From Martinezella lusitana (GTDB taxonomy: Bacteria > Pseudomonadota > Alphaproteobacteria > Rhizobiales > Rhizobiaceae), in contig NZ_FMAF01000040.1 in NCBI RefSeq assembly GCF_900094565.1, positions 1 to 42,922 of the forward strand: 42,922 bases of DNA. The letters run 5' to 3'. The notes under the pieces are model-generated. The model saw only the letters and a list, made by a program, of their open reading frames with translations. It made no database searches and was not told the origin of the DNA. Made by a program: the position numbers and the translations under genes. Below, one piece after another: positions 35,196 to 42,922 of this stretch (its first letter is position 1; every line of letters starts with the position of its first letter).

Positions 35196-38100
35196 TTACC
35201 AATCGAGCTTTTCCGCGTCATTGTCATGCGAACGAGCTTCGTAGTCATAGCTCGTAGCGATTTTTTCGAGAACAGCAGACGTGCGCGGCCATTCCAGCGC
35301 CGTCGCTCGCGACCACTCGCTAAAGGTCCTCGCAAGATCGTGCTCTTGGGCGCCGCCGTCACGCGGTAGCCTCGTCGTAACGCCACGCAGATTGCGACGA
35401 CCAATCATGAGCCCAATTTCGATATTTTTGTTGCGAACGGATTCAATTAATTCGCGGACAGCTTCTGTGGGCCAGATGCCGTCTTGCCCCGAAGGTGCGC
35501 AGGCAAGGACTTCGCCGATCTTCTGGTCCGAAATATCCTCCCGCCCGGCGGATTTCGCCAGTTGGCGGGCACGTTGAACCCAGTCTTCTAAGATCGCTAG
35601 ATCTATTGTACCGTCTGGTCTGGTTCCAGGAACAACATTCCAGAGACGCAAGAGGTTGCTTGCTTGGCGGGCACGATTGGTGACTTGTTCTTGGTTAGCC
35701 ACAGTCTCTTCAACTACGCGGCTGTCCTCGCTGGGTTTGTAAATTGCGCAGATTACGTCGATGAATAGCTGCGGATTGGACGCAAGCTCGCGGATGATTA
35801 ACTTGGCCGGACGCTGCGAGTATTCAAGCACTGGAAGATAAATCCATTCCAGCTTTAACATCTCCGTGGCGGGGACGTCGTCACGGTTGTCTAAAACAGA
35901 CAGAATTTCGGCAACGTAGTGTTGGAACATCGTCGTGTCATTGTGATCGGCGTCGAATTCGGCTGGTTGTAAGGCCGCTTCAATAAGGAGGCGGACGAGC
36001 AAATCCGAGCCAAATGTCAGACCTGTATGCAACCGCAAGCCAACTAGATGCACGACATGGCGAGCGCGACCGACATCCATCAGTTTGCTCACCGCAAACT
36101 CTGTATCTTCCCGTTCGCCATTAATCCAAAGGATTGGGACCCGTTTCCAGTACTGCTCTTCGAAATTTGCGCCCAATTCCCGCAAGAGCGACCAAGCGCG
36201 CGACGAGGGCGGGAGGGCGAGCAGAATTGCGAGCAAGCTTTCCTGTTTGGCTCCTATCTGCTGCATCTCGTCGACCAAATCTGTCACCCATTGATCAGCT
36301 TGCATGGGATACATCGTTATTATCATCCCCCGGGCAACTCCTAAGCCCACTACGCCCTCTCTTGTGAGAGCCCGGACGATAATTTCGTGTCCCCGTCGCG
36401 GGTTGCCAACTTCGGCCTCGGCAATGGCTTGTCCCAGGTAACCTTTCTCCTGTACAGCGTTAGCAAGAGCAAACAGGCCGTCCAGTCCCATATTGGTGAG
36501 AATTGCTTCAACAACGCTTCGGCGTTCCCCTTGGAGCTGCCGCTGTGTGTCCTCGTGCCACCTGGTGCCGATTGGGTTCGGAAGTGCGACCGACGTGTCA
36601 AACAACCAAGAAATCTCTGCGATTAGGTCGACAGGGGTTATGGCGTTGTAAATTTCCTCAAAAGGAGCCAATTCTTCTTCAGGAAGCGCCCACGCGGCAT
36701 CACGGAAACTGCGATGGCTATGCAAAATTGCGCGCAACTTCGACCTTAACGCGTTCCGACCCACGTCGTCCGCAATGAACGGAACAAGCGCCTTGAGTTT
36801 GTTTAGCGCTTCTTCCCGTCTGGCTCCGAGATTGCCCCAGCGATCGAGCAGCGCCACCCACCGTGAGATATCAGCCGACGCGTCTGCAAGGAGACGATCG
36901 GTAATCGCGAGCGCGCCTCTTTCAATCAGCTCGAAAGTGACGATTTCTGAGGTTGGCGTCGAGAAATCGCGCCAGAGAGGGGCTGGCGTTGGTGAAAACG
37001 AGTCGTGTTCGGTCGGAAGAATGCCCAGCAGGAGTTTCCAAGCTGCCTTGGGGAACCTCGCTCTTAGCCGGTCCAAGACCCGAAGTCGCTGTTCTAGTGT
37101 CGCGTGTGTTTGCGGCGCCCATAGAAGAAATGTAGTTCGGAGACTACTGCCGGGACGGTTAGTATAACGGCCCCCAGGATCAAGCTCATCGAGCGCCCCG
37201 AGAATAGAGGCCGCACGCCCGAGATAGTCGGGAGACCATGCCAAAGTTTCGAGAGCCCACAATAATGTGGATAGGTGCTCGGCGCCAAAAAGCGGGGACG
37301 TATCGTGACCGAAAAGAACGGCGACAGGGCTATCGTCCTGACCAAGTGCGTCGTCGAGTGCGCTGAGGAAACTGGACGGTGAGGCTTCCGCTAATAGTTG
37401 AAAATCCCTCGACAGTGACCACCAACGTTGACGGTCGGCGCCGCTAAGCAAGCGTTGAATGATAAGATCTGGCTGCAGCTCCGCAGATGGTACGGATGAG
37501 GCCAGTTTTCCGAACAGAGCAAGTATAATCAATACTTCGCCGACACCGTTACGCAGATTTTTGGAAAATTCTGGATGCACCCCCCGGACCGATGCATACC
37601 ACCGTTCCTCCGCGGGCATTTCGTAGCGGGGGTCGGCCGCGCTCAAAACGTCTAATGCGACTGCAGCAAACCGTTCCATGTGAGAGGGCGATATATCCGC
37701 TGCCAGCAGGCCCCAAGCATCGCGTGGCGAGGCAATTTTCCACACAGAGCCCACTTTACGCAGAGGACTATCGAAATTTCCGGCCAAACCCGCAAGACTA
37801 GCTGCGAACGGTTCGTAGGGCATGTCAGCCAACCGCGATAGGACAGATTTGTCTCCCTCGCTGCTTTCATCCCAGCCACCTGCGAGGAGAGCCGCAATGA
37901 GCGATTGAGAGGGAAGTCCTTTCGCCCACGCGGGTACTCGTCCAGGAGAGCTTGGCATGAGACGTCGCAGAATTCCTAGACTTCGCGACGAATCTCTCGC
38001 CATCCGCCCTGCCATCTCGGAAGGCACGCCAACCCCTTCAAGGACGATCTTAATATTCTCTCGTGCGGGGCGTTCAAGCACAATGGCATCGCCGGAGGAC

Positions 38101-39266
38101 GAGGCGTCTTGGCCATATGCGGCAAGTACATGGTGTCCCTTCTTGGCCAACGCCTGCGCCGGGCCTGGCTCCGGATCTAACACCACGATGACCAACGGCG
38201 TTGCACTATCTCCAATCAGCCTTGCAGTTTCGGAGTTTGCGACTACCAAGCTTCGGCACAGGTAATATTCCGCAAGATTAGCGGGAAGCTGGTTGATCGC
38301 CGCATAAACAAATCCGGAAACCTCAGCCGGGCTCTCCCCCTTTACCGCAAGCACAGACGACGGCCCCCTGAGCCATCGAAGAATCCGGGTGGCACTTTCG
38401 TCGCGATCACAGAGCACCAATTCACTTGGCAATTGCCATTGGGTCGCGAGCGCCCATTCCAGCCAATATTCCCGAAGATCAAGTGCCCCGGCTGGTCGCT
38501 TGCCAAGGGCGATAGCCAGCCATAACCCGACAGCGGGATAGAGTTCGATCCAATGGACTAGATTATCTCCATCGTAAGCACGCACGTCCTTCCAGATGTT
38601 CTCCGCACGCTTCTTTTGCGCCCACATTTCCTTTTGGGGCCAATGACGCGGCGTCACGAAGATGAACGTCAACTCGGCAGGTATAAGACCAAGCGGATTC
38701 TCGCTGCGCTTCTTATAGTCATCATCGGCCTTCGAGGCGATGCGATCTCGCTGCGTCCCGATTTCCCATCCCGTGACACCGAGCGGAATATATTCAGACG
38801 CTTCGCTTGCTTCGGTAACTCCGTCCCAGCCAGCGTGCTGGACACCTTCGTCCGAGGGAAACCTCAGTAATATGGGGCGATTTGCCCTTGCTAGCTTCGC
38901 AAGCAAGGTTGGAAGAGATCCCTGACCGTCGCGTCGCTCGGCCCACTGAGAAAGATCAGTCGCATCGACCCATCTTATTGGCAAACCAGCGTCCTTCCGG
39001 TCGGCGAAGGCGGGCAATGTTGGCCCGATAACAGCTCCTCCCGCTCGGAAAGCAATGCCTTCCGCTTCGAGCACTCCGCGAATTGCTTCAGCGTTCTGTT
39101 GAATCGGGTTGCGATGGCCCCGCTCAAAGTCTGCCACGGTGGAGGTGGCTACTCGAGCGCGGCTGGCGAGCTCCTGCTGAGACCAAGCCAAAAGAGCGCG
39201 AGCAGCGCGACATTGTGCGGGAGTGATAGCCTCATTGGAGGCAGGAGGATTGAGCAACGTAGACAT
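35196..39266 (-). CDS. Giant HTH / nuclease-like / NTPase-like protein, candidate defence factor
   Basis: 1356 residues, no break. Residues 17-70: XRE helix-turn-helix (AARALLAWSQQELASRARVA, then STVADFERGHRNP). Residues 130-260: a restriction-endonuclease-like segment with GWDG (146-149), WEIG (167-170), Lys179, FVTPRHW (203-209) and NIWKDVRAYDGDNLVHWIEL. A similar N-terminal block is known from large anti-phage NTPases (Avs-like). Residues 300-400 occupy the place of a STAND-type P-loop, but Walker A is degenerate (VLAVKGESPAEVSGF, no GKS/T) and Walker B reads LVIVVLDPE. The remaining 900 residues look like alpha-helical repeats. A sensor-effector immune protein is inferred. The ATG at 39266 opens MSTLLNPPASNEAITPAQCR. 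Confidence 0.7.
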   Translation of the reverse strand: MSTLLNPPASNEAITPAQCRAARALLAWSQQELASRARVATSTVADFERGHRNPIQQNAEAIRGVLEAEGIAFRAGGAVIGPTLPAFADRKDAGLPIRWVDATDLSQWAERRDGQGSLPTLLAKLARANRPILLRFPSDEGVQHAGWDGVTEASEASEYIPLGVTGWEIGTQRDRIASKADDDYKKRSENPLGLIPAELTFIFVTPRHWPQKEMWAQKKRAENIWKDVRAYDGDNLVHWIELYPAVGLWLAIALGKRPAGALDLREYWLEWALATQWQLPSELVLCDRDESATRILRWLRGPSSVLAVKGESPAEVSGFVYAAINQLPANLAEYYLCRSLVVANSETARLIGDSATPLVIVVLDPEPGPAQALAKKGHHVLAAYGQDASSSGDAIVLERPARENIKIVLEGVGVPSEMAGRMARDSSRSLGILRRLMPSSPGRVPAWAKGLPSQSLIAALLAGGWDESSEGDKSVLSRLADMPYEPFAASLAGLAGNFDSPLRKVGSVWKIASPRDAWGLLAADISPSHMERFAAVALDVLSAADPRYEMPAEERWYASVRGVHPEFSKNLRNGVGEVLIILALFGKLASSVPSAELQPDLIIQRLLSGADRQRWWSLSRDFQLLAEASPSSFLSALDDALGQDDSPVAVLFGHDTSPLFGAEHLSTLLWALETLAWSPDYLGRAASILGALDELDPGGRYTNRPGSSLRTTFLLWAPQTHATLEQRLRVLDRLRARFPKAAWKLLLGILPTEHDSFSPTPAPLWRDFSTPTSEIVTFELIERGALAITDRLLADASADISRWVALLDRWGNLGARREEALNKLKALVPFIADDVGRNALRSKLRAILHSHRSFRDAAWALPEEELAPFEEIYNAITPVDLIAEISWLFDTSVALPNPIGTRWHEDTQRQLQGERRSVVEAILTNMGLDGLFALANAVQEKGYLGQAIAEAEVGNPRRGHEIIVRALTREGVVGLGVARGMIITMYPMQADQWVTDLVDEMQQIGAKQESLLAILLALPPSSRAWSLLRELGANFEEQYWKRVPILWINGEREDTEFAVSKLMDVGRARHVVHLVGLRLHTGLTFGSDLLVRLLIEAALQPAEFDADHNDTTMFQHYVAEILSVLDNRDDVPATEMLKLEWIYLPVLEYSQRPAKLIIRELASNPQLFIDVICAIYKPSEDSRVVEETVANQEQVTNRARQASNLLRLWNVVPGTRPDGTIDLAILEDWVQRARQLAKSAGREDISDQKIGEVLACAPSGQDGIWPTEAVRELIESVRNKNIEIGLMIGRRNLRGVTTRLPRDGGAQEHDLARTFSEWSRATALEWPRTSAVLEKIATSYDYEARSHDNDAEKLDW

Positions 39267-39547
39267 TAGTGATTTTATATGACGTCAAATTAAAAATGCA
39301 ATAACCCTGGAGCCGAACAACACATTCAGGGACCAGCTACCCTGCCTCGCCTTCGGCTCCTTCTCCAAGTCAAAAGGATTGGGGATTCCGCGAGCAGCGA
39401 TGAACATCGGGATGTTTTCATTGCCCCTTCCAGAATCCACATCTATAGTTGTGAAGCGTGGTACAATTAGATCGAATCGGAACTGCTATTGTTAAGAAAA
39501 ATATTGTCTGTAGCATGCAGAAACTTAAGTAGCCGCTGGGGCAGAAC

Positions 39548-40546
39548 ATGTTGGCGGGCATTCTTCGATATTGCTTCGACATTGCCAAGAAAAACCAGGC
39601 ACTTCGCCCATTCGTTGCGATCTACAGGCTTTTGCGCCGATTATTTCATAGAATCTTGGACAAATATCCGTCGCTCGCGATCATCGCGATTGTCGCAATA
39701 ATTATTTTCATGACACTCAACCCTGAGTATGCACCGGACTTGGTTAAGCCTAGCCATGGATGCGAACTCATCCAAATTGGAAACGGGGAACTCTATACAG
39801 TCAAAGGCGACACTTTGCATTTTTCAGGGGATCGGCCTTGCCAGAGTCGACAACCTGTAGCCTTCGACTGGTTCAATCGCTTCCCTACAAAGATGATCGG
39901 CCTAGGCTCGCAGCCCGATGCCGTATCCGCAGGAATTTTTTTCAATGAATTGGCCACTGAAGCAACCGGGGCAAACGAATGGCACGAATATACGCTGTTC
40001 CACCAAGCAAATGACTTTACCTGGACAATGGCTCCAGGTGCTTCGATGGTGCGCGAAACCTTTCTCAAAGGAGGCTGCGGCTACGATACGTCAAATCCGC
40101 CGCCTTCGAAAGAATTGGAGGCGCGAGATGGCCTATTGCTTACGGCTGAGCAGTTGCGATCGAGTGTGAAGTTGCCGGAAAACGTGTGGGAAAAATGCAA
40201 TACTGGCTCTCCCGAAGACGAGACTTGGGACTATTGCCACTACACGGGATTAGAATTTTTCATTCCGACAGTCAGTCCGCATAATGTTTGCGCCCAACAC
40301 TCTTGGCGTGACGCTTGGATTCCCGGCGGGACGCGCAAGATTCTGCTGGGTAAACCGGAGGCCTATGAAAAGCTCTCGCGTTTGTCTCAAGATCGATGGG
40401 ACGTCGGCAAGATCAAAGAAGTCTCCGCAGATGATTGGGCCCAAATGACAGCCGACCTTCCTAAAGTTTGCATGCGGTGGAAGGATAAAGGCAAACCGAA
40501 CTGGGAAGAATTCGCGTCGCTTGCTGCAATCTGGTGCGACTATTAG
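39548..40546 (+). CDS. Membrane-anchored extracytoplasmic Cys-rich protein of unknown function
   Basis: 332 residues. A basic N-terminus is followed by one transmembrane helix at about 42-58 (LAIIAIVAIIIFMTLNP). The rest is a polar domain with at least eight Cys (for example GCELIQIG, GGCGYDTS, YCHYTG, VCAQHSW, VCMRW, WCDY), typical of a disulfide-bonded periplasmic domain. It is divergent from the 1356-aa gene across 281 bp. GGGGCAG lies upstream of ATG 39548. No family was recognised. It may be a partner of the giant protein or independent cargo. Confidence 0.6.
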   Translation: MLAGILRYCFDIAKKNQALRPFVAIYRLLRRLFHRILDKYPSLAIIAIVAIIIFMTLNPEYAPDLVKPSHGCELIQIGNGELYTVKGDTLHFSGDRPCQSRQPVAFDWFNRFPTKMIGLGSQPDAVSAGIFFNELATEATGANEWHEYTLFHQANDFTWTMAPGASMVRETFLKGGCGYDTSNPPPSKELEARDGLLLTAEQLRSSVKLPENVWEKCNTGSPEDETWDYCHYTGLEFFIPTVSPHNVCAQHSWRDAWIPGGTRKILLGKPEAYEKLSRLSQDRWDVGKIKEVSADDWAQMTADLPKVCMRWKDKGKPNWEEFASLAAIWCDY

Positions 40547-40634
40547 GCGTTGCCTCTTAATGAGCCACCGCTTCCGGTTCATGGTGATATTCTTGGATAT
40601 GAACCGATCAGTTGCCGTGGTGGGCTTCTCTTTA

Positions 40635-40904
40635 GAGGCTGCCTCAAAAAGAGGTGGGTGATTTCAACAGGTTATGATTCCTTCGGATTTGCGAGATTCG
40701 ATGGAGAACACGATGGCCTGGACCAAAATCACCCGTCGGCAATATGGAGAGCGTTGGGACTTTGGCCACGCATCAACCATCGTCTCGTGATGGAAACGCG
40801 CGAGTTGGAGGGCAAGGAGGCAAGCCCGACGGCCGGTGTGATCGATAGCCAGAGCGTCAAAACCACCGAAAGCGGCGGCATCCGGGGCTATGACGCGGGC
40901 AAGA
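40635..40904 (+). pseudogene. IS5-family (IS427-like) transposase, 5' exon, internally deleted
   Basis: The left end begins about 40635 with GAGGCTGCCTCAAAAAG, typical of IS427-group termini. ATG 40713 opens MAWTKITRRQY, the usual start of these transposases. It is followed at once by a deletion that joins to the GLWPRINHRLVMETRELEG region and then SPTAGVIDSQSVKTTESGG with IRGYDAGK. About 80 residues between are missing and the frame changes. The reading frame is then interrupted by the group II intron at 40905 and resumes at 42828. Confidence 0.8.
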
Positions 40905-41392
40905 GTGCGCCTCGAAGGCGCGTGTCACCAATGGAGGAAGGTTCCATCCAGAGAGTTGTCGATTGATCTGGTAGCTGACGAGCGGATCGGTCGGGTAACC
41001 GGCCGGTTCGAAGCCTCGTGACAAAGGCCGCCTTGGGCGGTTGAGCAATCCAGTGGGCCGTAACGCGAGTGAAGTCCGAGCAGGCCTCGAAAGAGTCGAT
41101 GCAGATGCCGACCCGTCTCTTACCCGGGGAAGGCCGTGCGAACAGGGAAGCAATCGTCACAAGCACCTGTTCGGTCTGCCGGGGTATTGGGCACGGCACG
41201 CGGGAAGGGTGATGCGGGTAATCGAGGGAGACCCGTGCGGTCGGAGGTCGCGGCTTCGACATCGCTGATGGCGATGGACCGGACGGGAGTCGGACAGGGT
41301 CGTAAGACTGTCGATGCCGGGCAATGCCGGCGGAGGAAAGGACCCTGACTTCTGGCATGCTTTCGAAGATGGTGAGGAAAGGTTGATTGGCG

Positions 41393-42715
41393 ATGAGCCT
41401 CGAAACACCTGAAAAGATCAGGAACCTACAGAGAAAGCTCTATTGTAAGGCGAAGGCGGAGCCCGCTTTCCGCTTCTATTTGCTCTACGACAAGATTTGC
41501 CGTGAAGACATTCTGCGCCATGCCTATGCGCTGGCCCGCGCCAATGCGGGAGCGCCTGGCGTCGACGGAGTGACCTTTACGCAGATCGAGGCGTCGGGCG
41601 TGGATGCGTGGTTGGCGGGCCTGCGCGAAGAACTCGTTTCGAAGACGTACCGACCCGATCCGGTGCGGCGGGTGATGATACCGAAGCCTGGGGGAGGCGA
41701 GCGTGCGCTCGGCATTCCCTCTATCCGCTGTCGCGTCATCCAGACCGCTGCCAAGCTCGTACTGGAACCAATCTTCGAGGCGGACTTCGAGGACGGTGCT
41801 TATGGTTATCGGCCGCGTCGCAGCGCGGTCGATGCAGTCAAGGAAACGCACCGGCTGATGTGCCGGGGCTACACCGACGTTGTCGACGCTGATTTGTCGA
41901 AATATTTTGACACGATCCCGCATTCGGACCTCCTCAAATCGGTGGCCCGACGCATCGTCGATCGGAGCGTGCTGCGGCTGATCAGGCTGTGGCTGCGAGC
42001 ACCGGTCGAGGAGCGGGATGGCGACGGGAAACGGCGCATGACTGGCGGCAAGAGCAGCACACACGGCACGCCCCAAGGGGGTGTCGTCAGTCCGCTGCTC
42101 TCGGTCATCTACATGAACCGGTTCCTGAAGCACTGGCGTCTCAGCGGTCTGGGTGAAGAGTTCCGCGCGCACGTCATCTCTTATGCCGATGACTTCGTCA
42201 TTCTCAGCCGCGATCATGCGGCCGAGGCGCTGGCGTGGACAAGGACGGTGATGACGAAACTCGGGCTGTCGCTCAACGAGGCGAAAACCTCGGTGAAGGA
42301 TGCCCGGCGCGAACACTTCGACTTCCTTGGCTACTCGCTTGGACCACGTCATCTGCCCAACGGCGGCCGGTGGTACCTGGGAGCGAGCCCGTCCAGGAAG
42401 AGCGTGCAGCGGATCAAGACCAAGGTCAGCGCGCTGCTGACGCCGGGCAACAAGGGCACATGGCCTGAAGTTCGCAAGCGATTGAACCGCCTCCTGGGCG
42501 GTTGGGCCGCATACTTCTCCTATGGCGCTCTCGCATCGGCCTATGAAGGCGTCGATCGACACGTCTATGACCGCGTCACGAACTTCCTGTGCAGACGGCA
42601 CAAAGTGCAAGGACGCAGCACGCGTCGATTCCCACGTGAACATGTTTACGGGGAATTGGGCGTGCTGTGTCTTCGACGCGAGCGCGGCAAGCAGTCGCCG
42701 TGGGCCTTACGATGA
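41393..42715 (+). CDS. ltrA: Group II intron reverse transcriptase/maturase (LtrA-like)
   Basis: 440 residues from ATG 41393, with GAGGAAAGG about 10 nt upstream; a TTG at 41387 is in frame. RT motifs: GAPGVDGVTF (RT-0/1), VVDADLSKYFDTIPHSDLLK, HGTPQGGVVSPLLSVIYMN, HVISYADDFVILSRD, and FDFLGYSLGPR. The maturase (X) region, LNRLLGGWAAYFSYG with the VTNFLCRRHKVQGRS part, follows. No HNH endonuclease domain is present, so mobility would use replication-fork priming, as for RmInt1. Promotes splicing and retrohoming of its own intron. Confidence 0.95.
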   Translation: MSLETPEKIRNLQRKLYCKAKAEPAFRFYLLYDKICREDILRHAYALARANAGAPGVDGVTFTQIEASGVDAWLAGLREELVSKTYRPDPVRRVMIPKPGGGERALGIPSIRCRVIQTAAKLVLEPIFEADFEDGAYGYRPRRSAVDAVKETHRLMCRGYTDVVDADLSKYFDTIPHSDLLKSVARRIVDRSVLRLIRLWLRAPVEERDGDGKRRMTGGKSSTHGTPQGGVVSPLLSVIYMNRFLKHWRLSGLGEEFRAHVISYADDFVILSRDHAAEALAWTRTVMTKLGLSLNEAKTSVKDARREHFDFLGYSLGPRHLPNGGRWYLGASPSRKSVQRIKTKVSALLTPGNKGTWPEVRKRLNRLLGGWAAYFSYGALASAYEGVDRHVYDRVTNFLCRRHKVQGRSTRRFPREHVYGELGVLCLRRERGKQSPWALR

Positions 42716-42723
42716 AGCCAGTC

Positions 42724-42761
<38 letters not shown>

Positions 42762-42827
42762 TGAGCGGGGAAAGGAAACGGAGCGAGCCTCGCAAGGGCC
42801 AGCCACCGCGCCTTTCCTCGACTCTAC

Positions 42828-42922
42828 AGACCAAAGGCCGCAAGCGCCATATCATCGTCGATACGCTCGGCCTGATGGTCGGTCTCATGGTGCACAGCGC
42901 CGACATCCAGGATCGCGACGGT
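42828..42922 (+). pseudogene. IS5-family transposase, 3' exon, continues beyond the window
   Basis: Continues the interrupted transposase: KTKGRKRHIIVDTLGLMVGL, then MVHSADIQDRDG at the window edge. It is the conserved part that follows GYDAGK in IS427-group transposases. The frame is that of the 5' exon after intron removal. Confidence 0.85.

Noticed and set aside
41426..42643. 405-aa open frame antisense to the intron reverse transcriptase
   Set aside because: It is a shadow of the RT coding frame. It has no recognised motif, while the sense frame has all RT motifs.

Overview
The window looks like accessory DNA of an alphaproteobacterial rhizobium (Rhizobium/Sinorhizobium/Agrobacterium group), most likely from a plasmid or symbiotic region. 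The evidence is rhizobial-type metabolic genes set among many insertion sequences, decayed genes and defence-type genes. The class of replicon is inference: no replication, conjugation or tRNA gene was recognised. A plasmid-borne citrate synthase is known from Rhizobium tropici (pcsA), which fits the intact gltA-type gene here.

Positions 1-12.5 kb hold carbon and amino-acid metabolism. There is a cut IS66-type orf, then a minus-strand polar amino-acid ABC importer (binding protein, permease, ATPase). A decayed nitrogen-catabolism cluster follows: a glutamate dehydrogenase tail, a gabD-type dehydrogenase with two in-frame stops, and a RidA remnant. Next are citrate synthase, an intact IS3-family element, a 59-aa conserved small protein, isocitrate lyase, and a divergent RamB/ScfR-like regulator with a perfect TTACAA-N7-TTGTAA palindrome in front of it. 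Isocitrate lyase, citrate synthase and the regulator form a glyoxylate/acetate unit that the IS has split.

Positions 12.6-13.9 kb hold an MFS pseudogene and an unidentified remnant, closed by a strong hairpin.

Positions 14.2-23.3 kb are the most striking block. A plus-strand operon hxsD-hxsB-hxsC-hxsA (His-Xaa-Ser peptide with two radical-SAM maturases) plus a secreted ClpP-fold protein converges, with a 4-nt gap, on a minus-strand operon of vWA, PP2C phosphatase, kinase-like HhH protein (a TerY-P type triad) and a membrane-anchored SH3 protein. Almost all junctions inside each operon are 4-nt ATGA overlaps. The layout suggests one envelope-directed system: peptide modification on one side, phospho-signalling on the other.

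Positions 23.3-34.5 kb are a scrap and defence region: an AAA+ fragment, a truncated ISNCY copy, a PrnB-like/GNAT fusion coupled to a HemN-like radical-SAM remnant, a Toprim pseudogene, a frameshifted Shedu-type (DUF4263) gene, an intact SLATT plus reverse-transcriptase pair, and a complete ISNCY-type element with a passenger gene.

Positions 34.5-42.9 kb hold a 1356-aa HTH/nuclease-like/NTPase-like protein (a candidate single-gene defence factor), a divergent membrane-anchored Cys-rich protein, and an IS5-family remnant interrupted by a complete group II intron whose ends can be placed to the base. The window ends inside the 3' exon of that IS.
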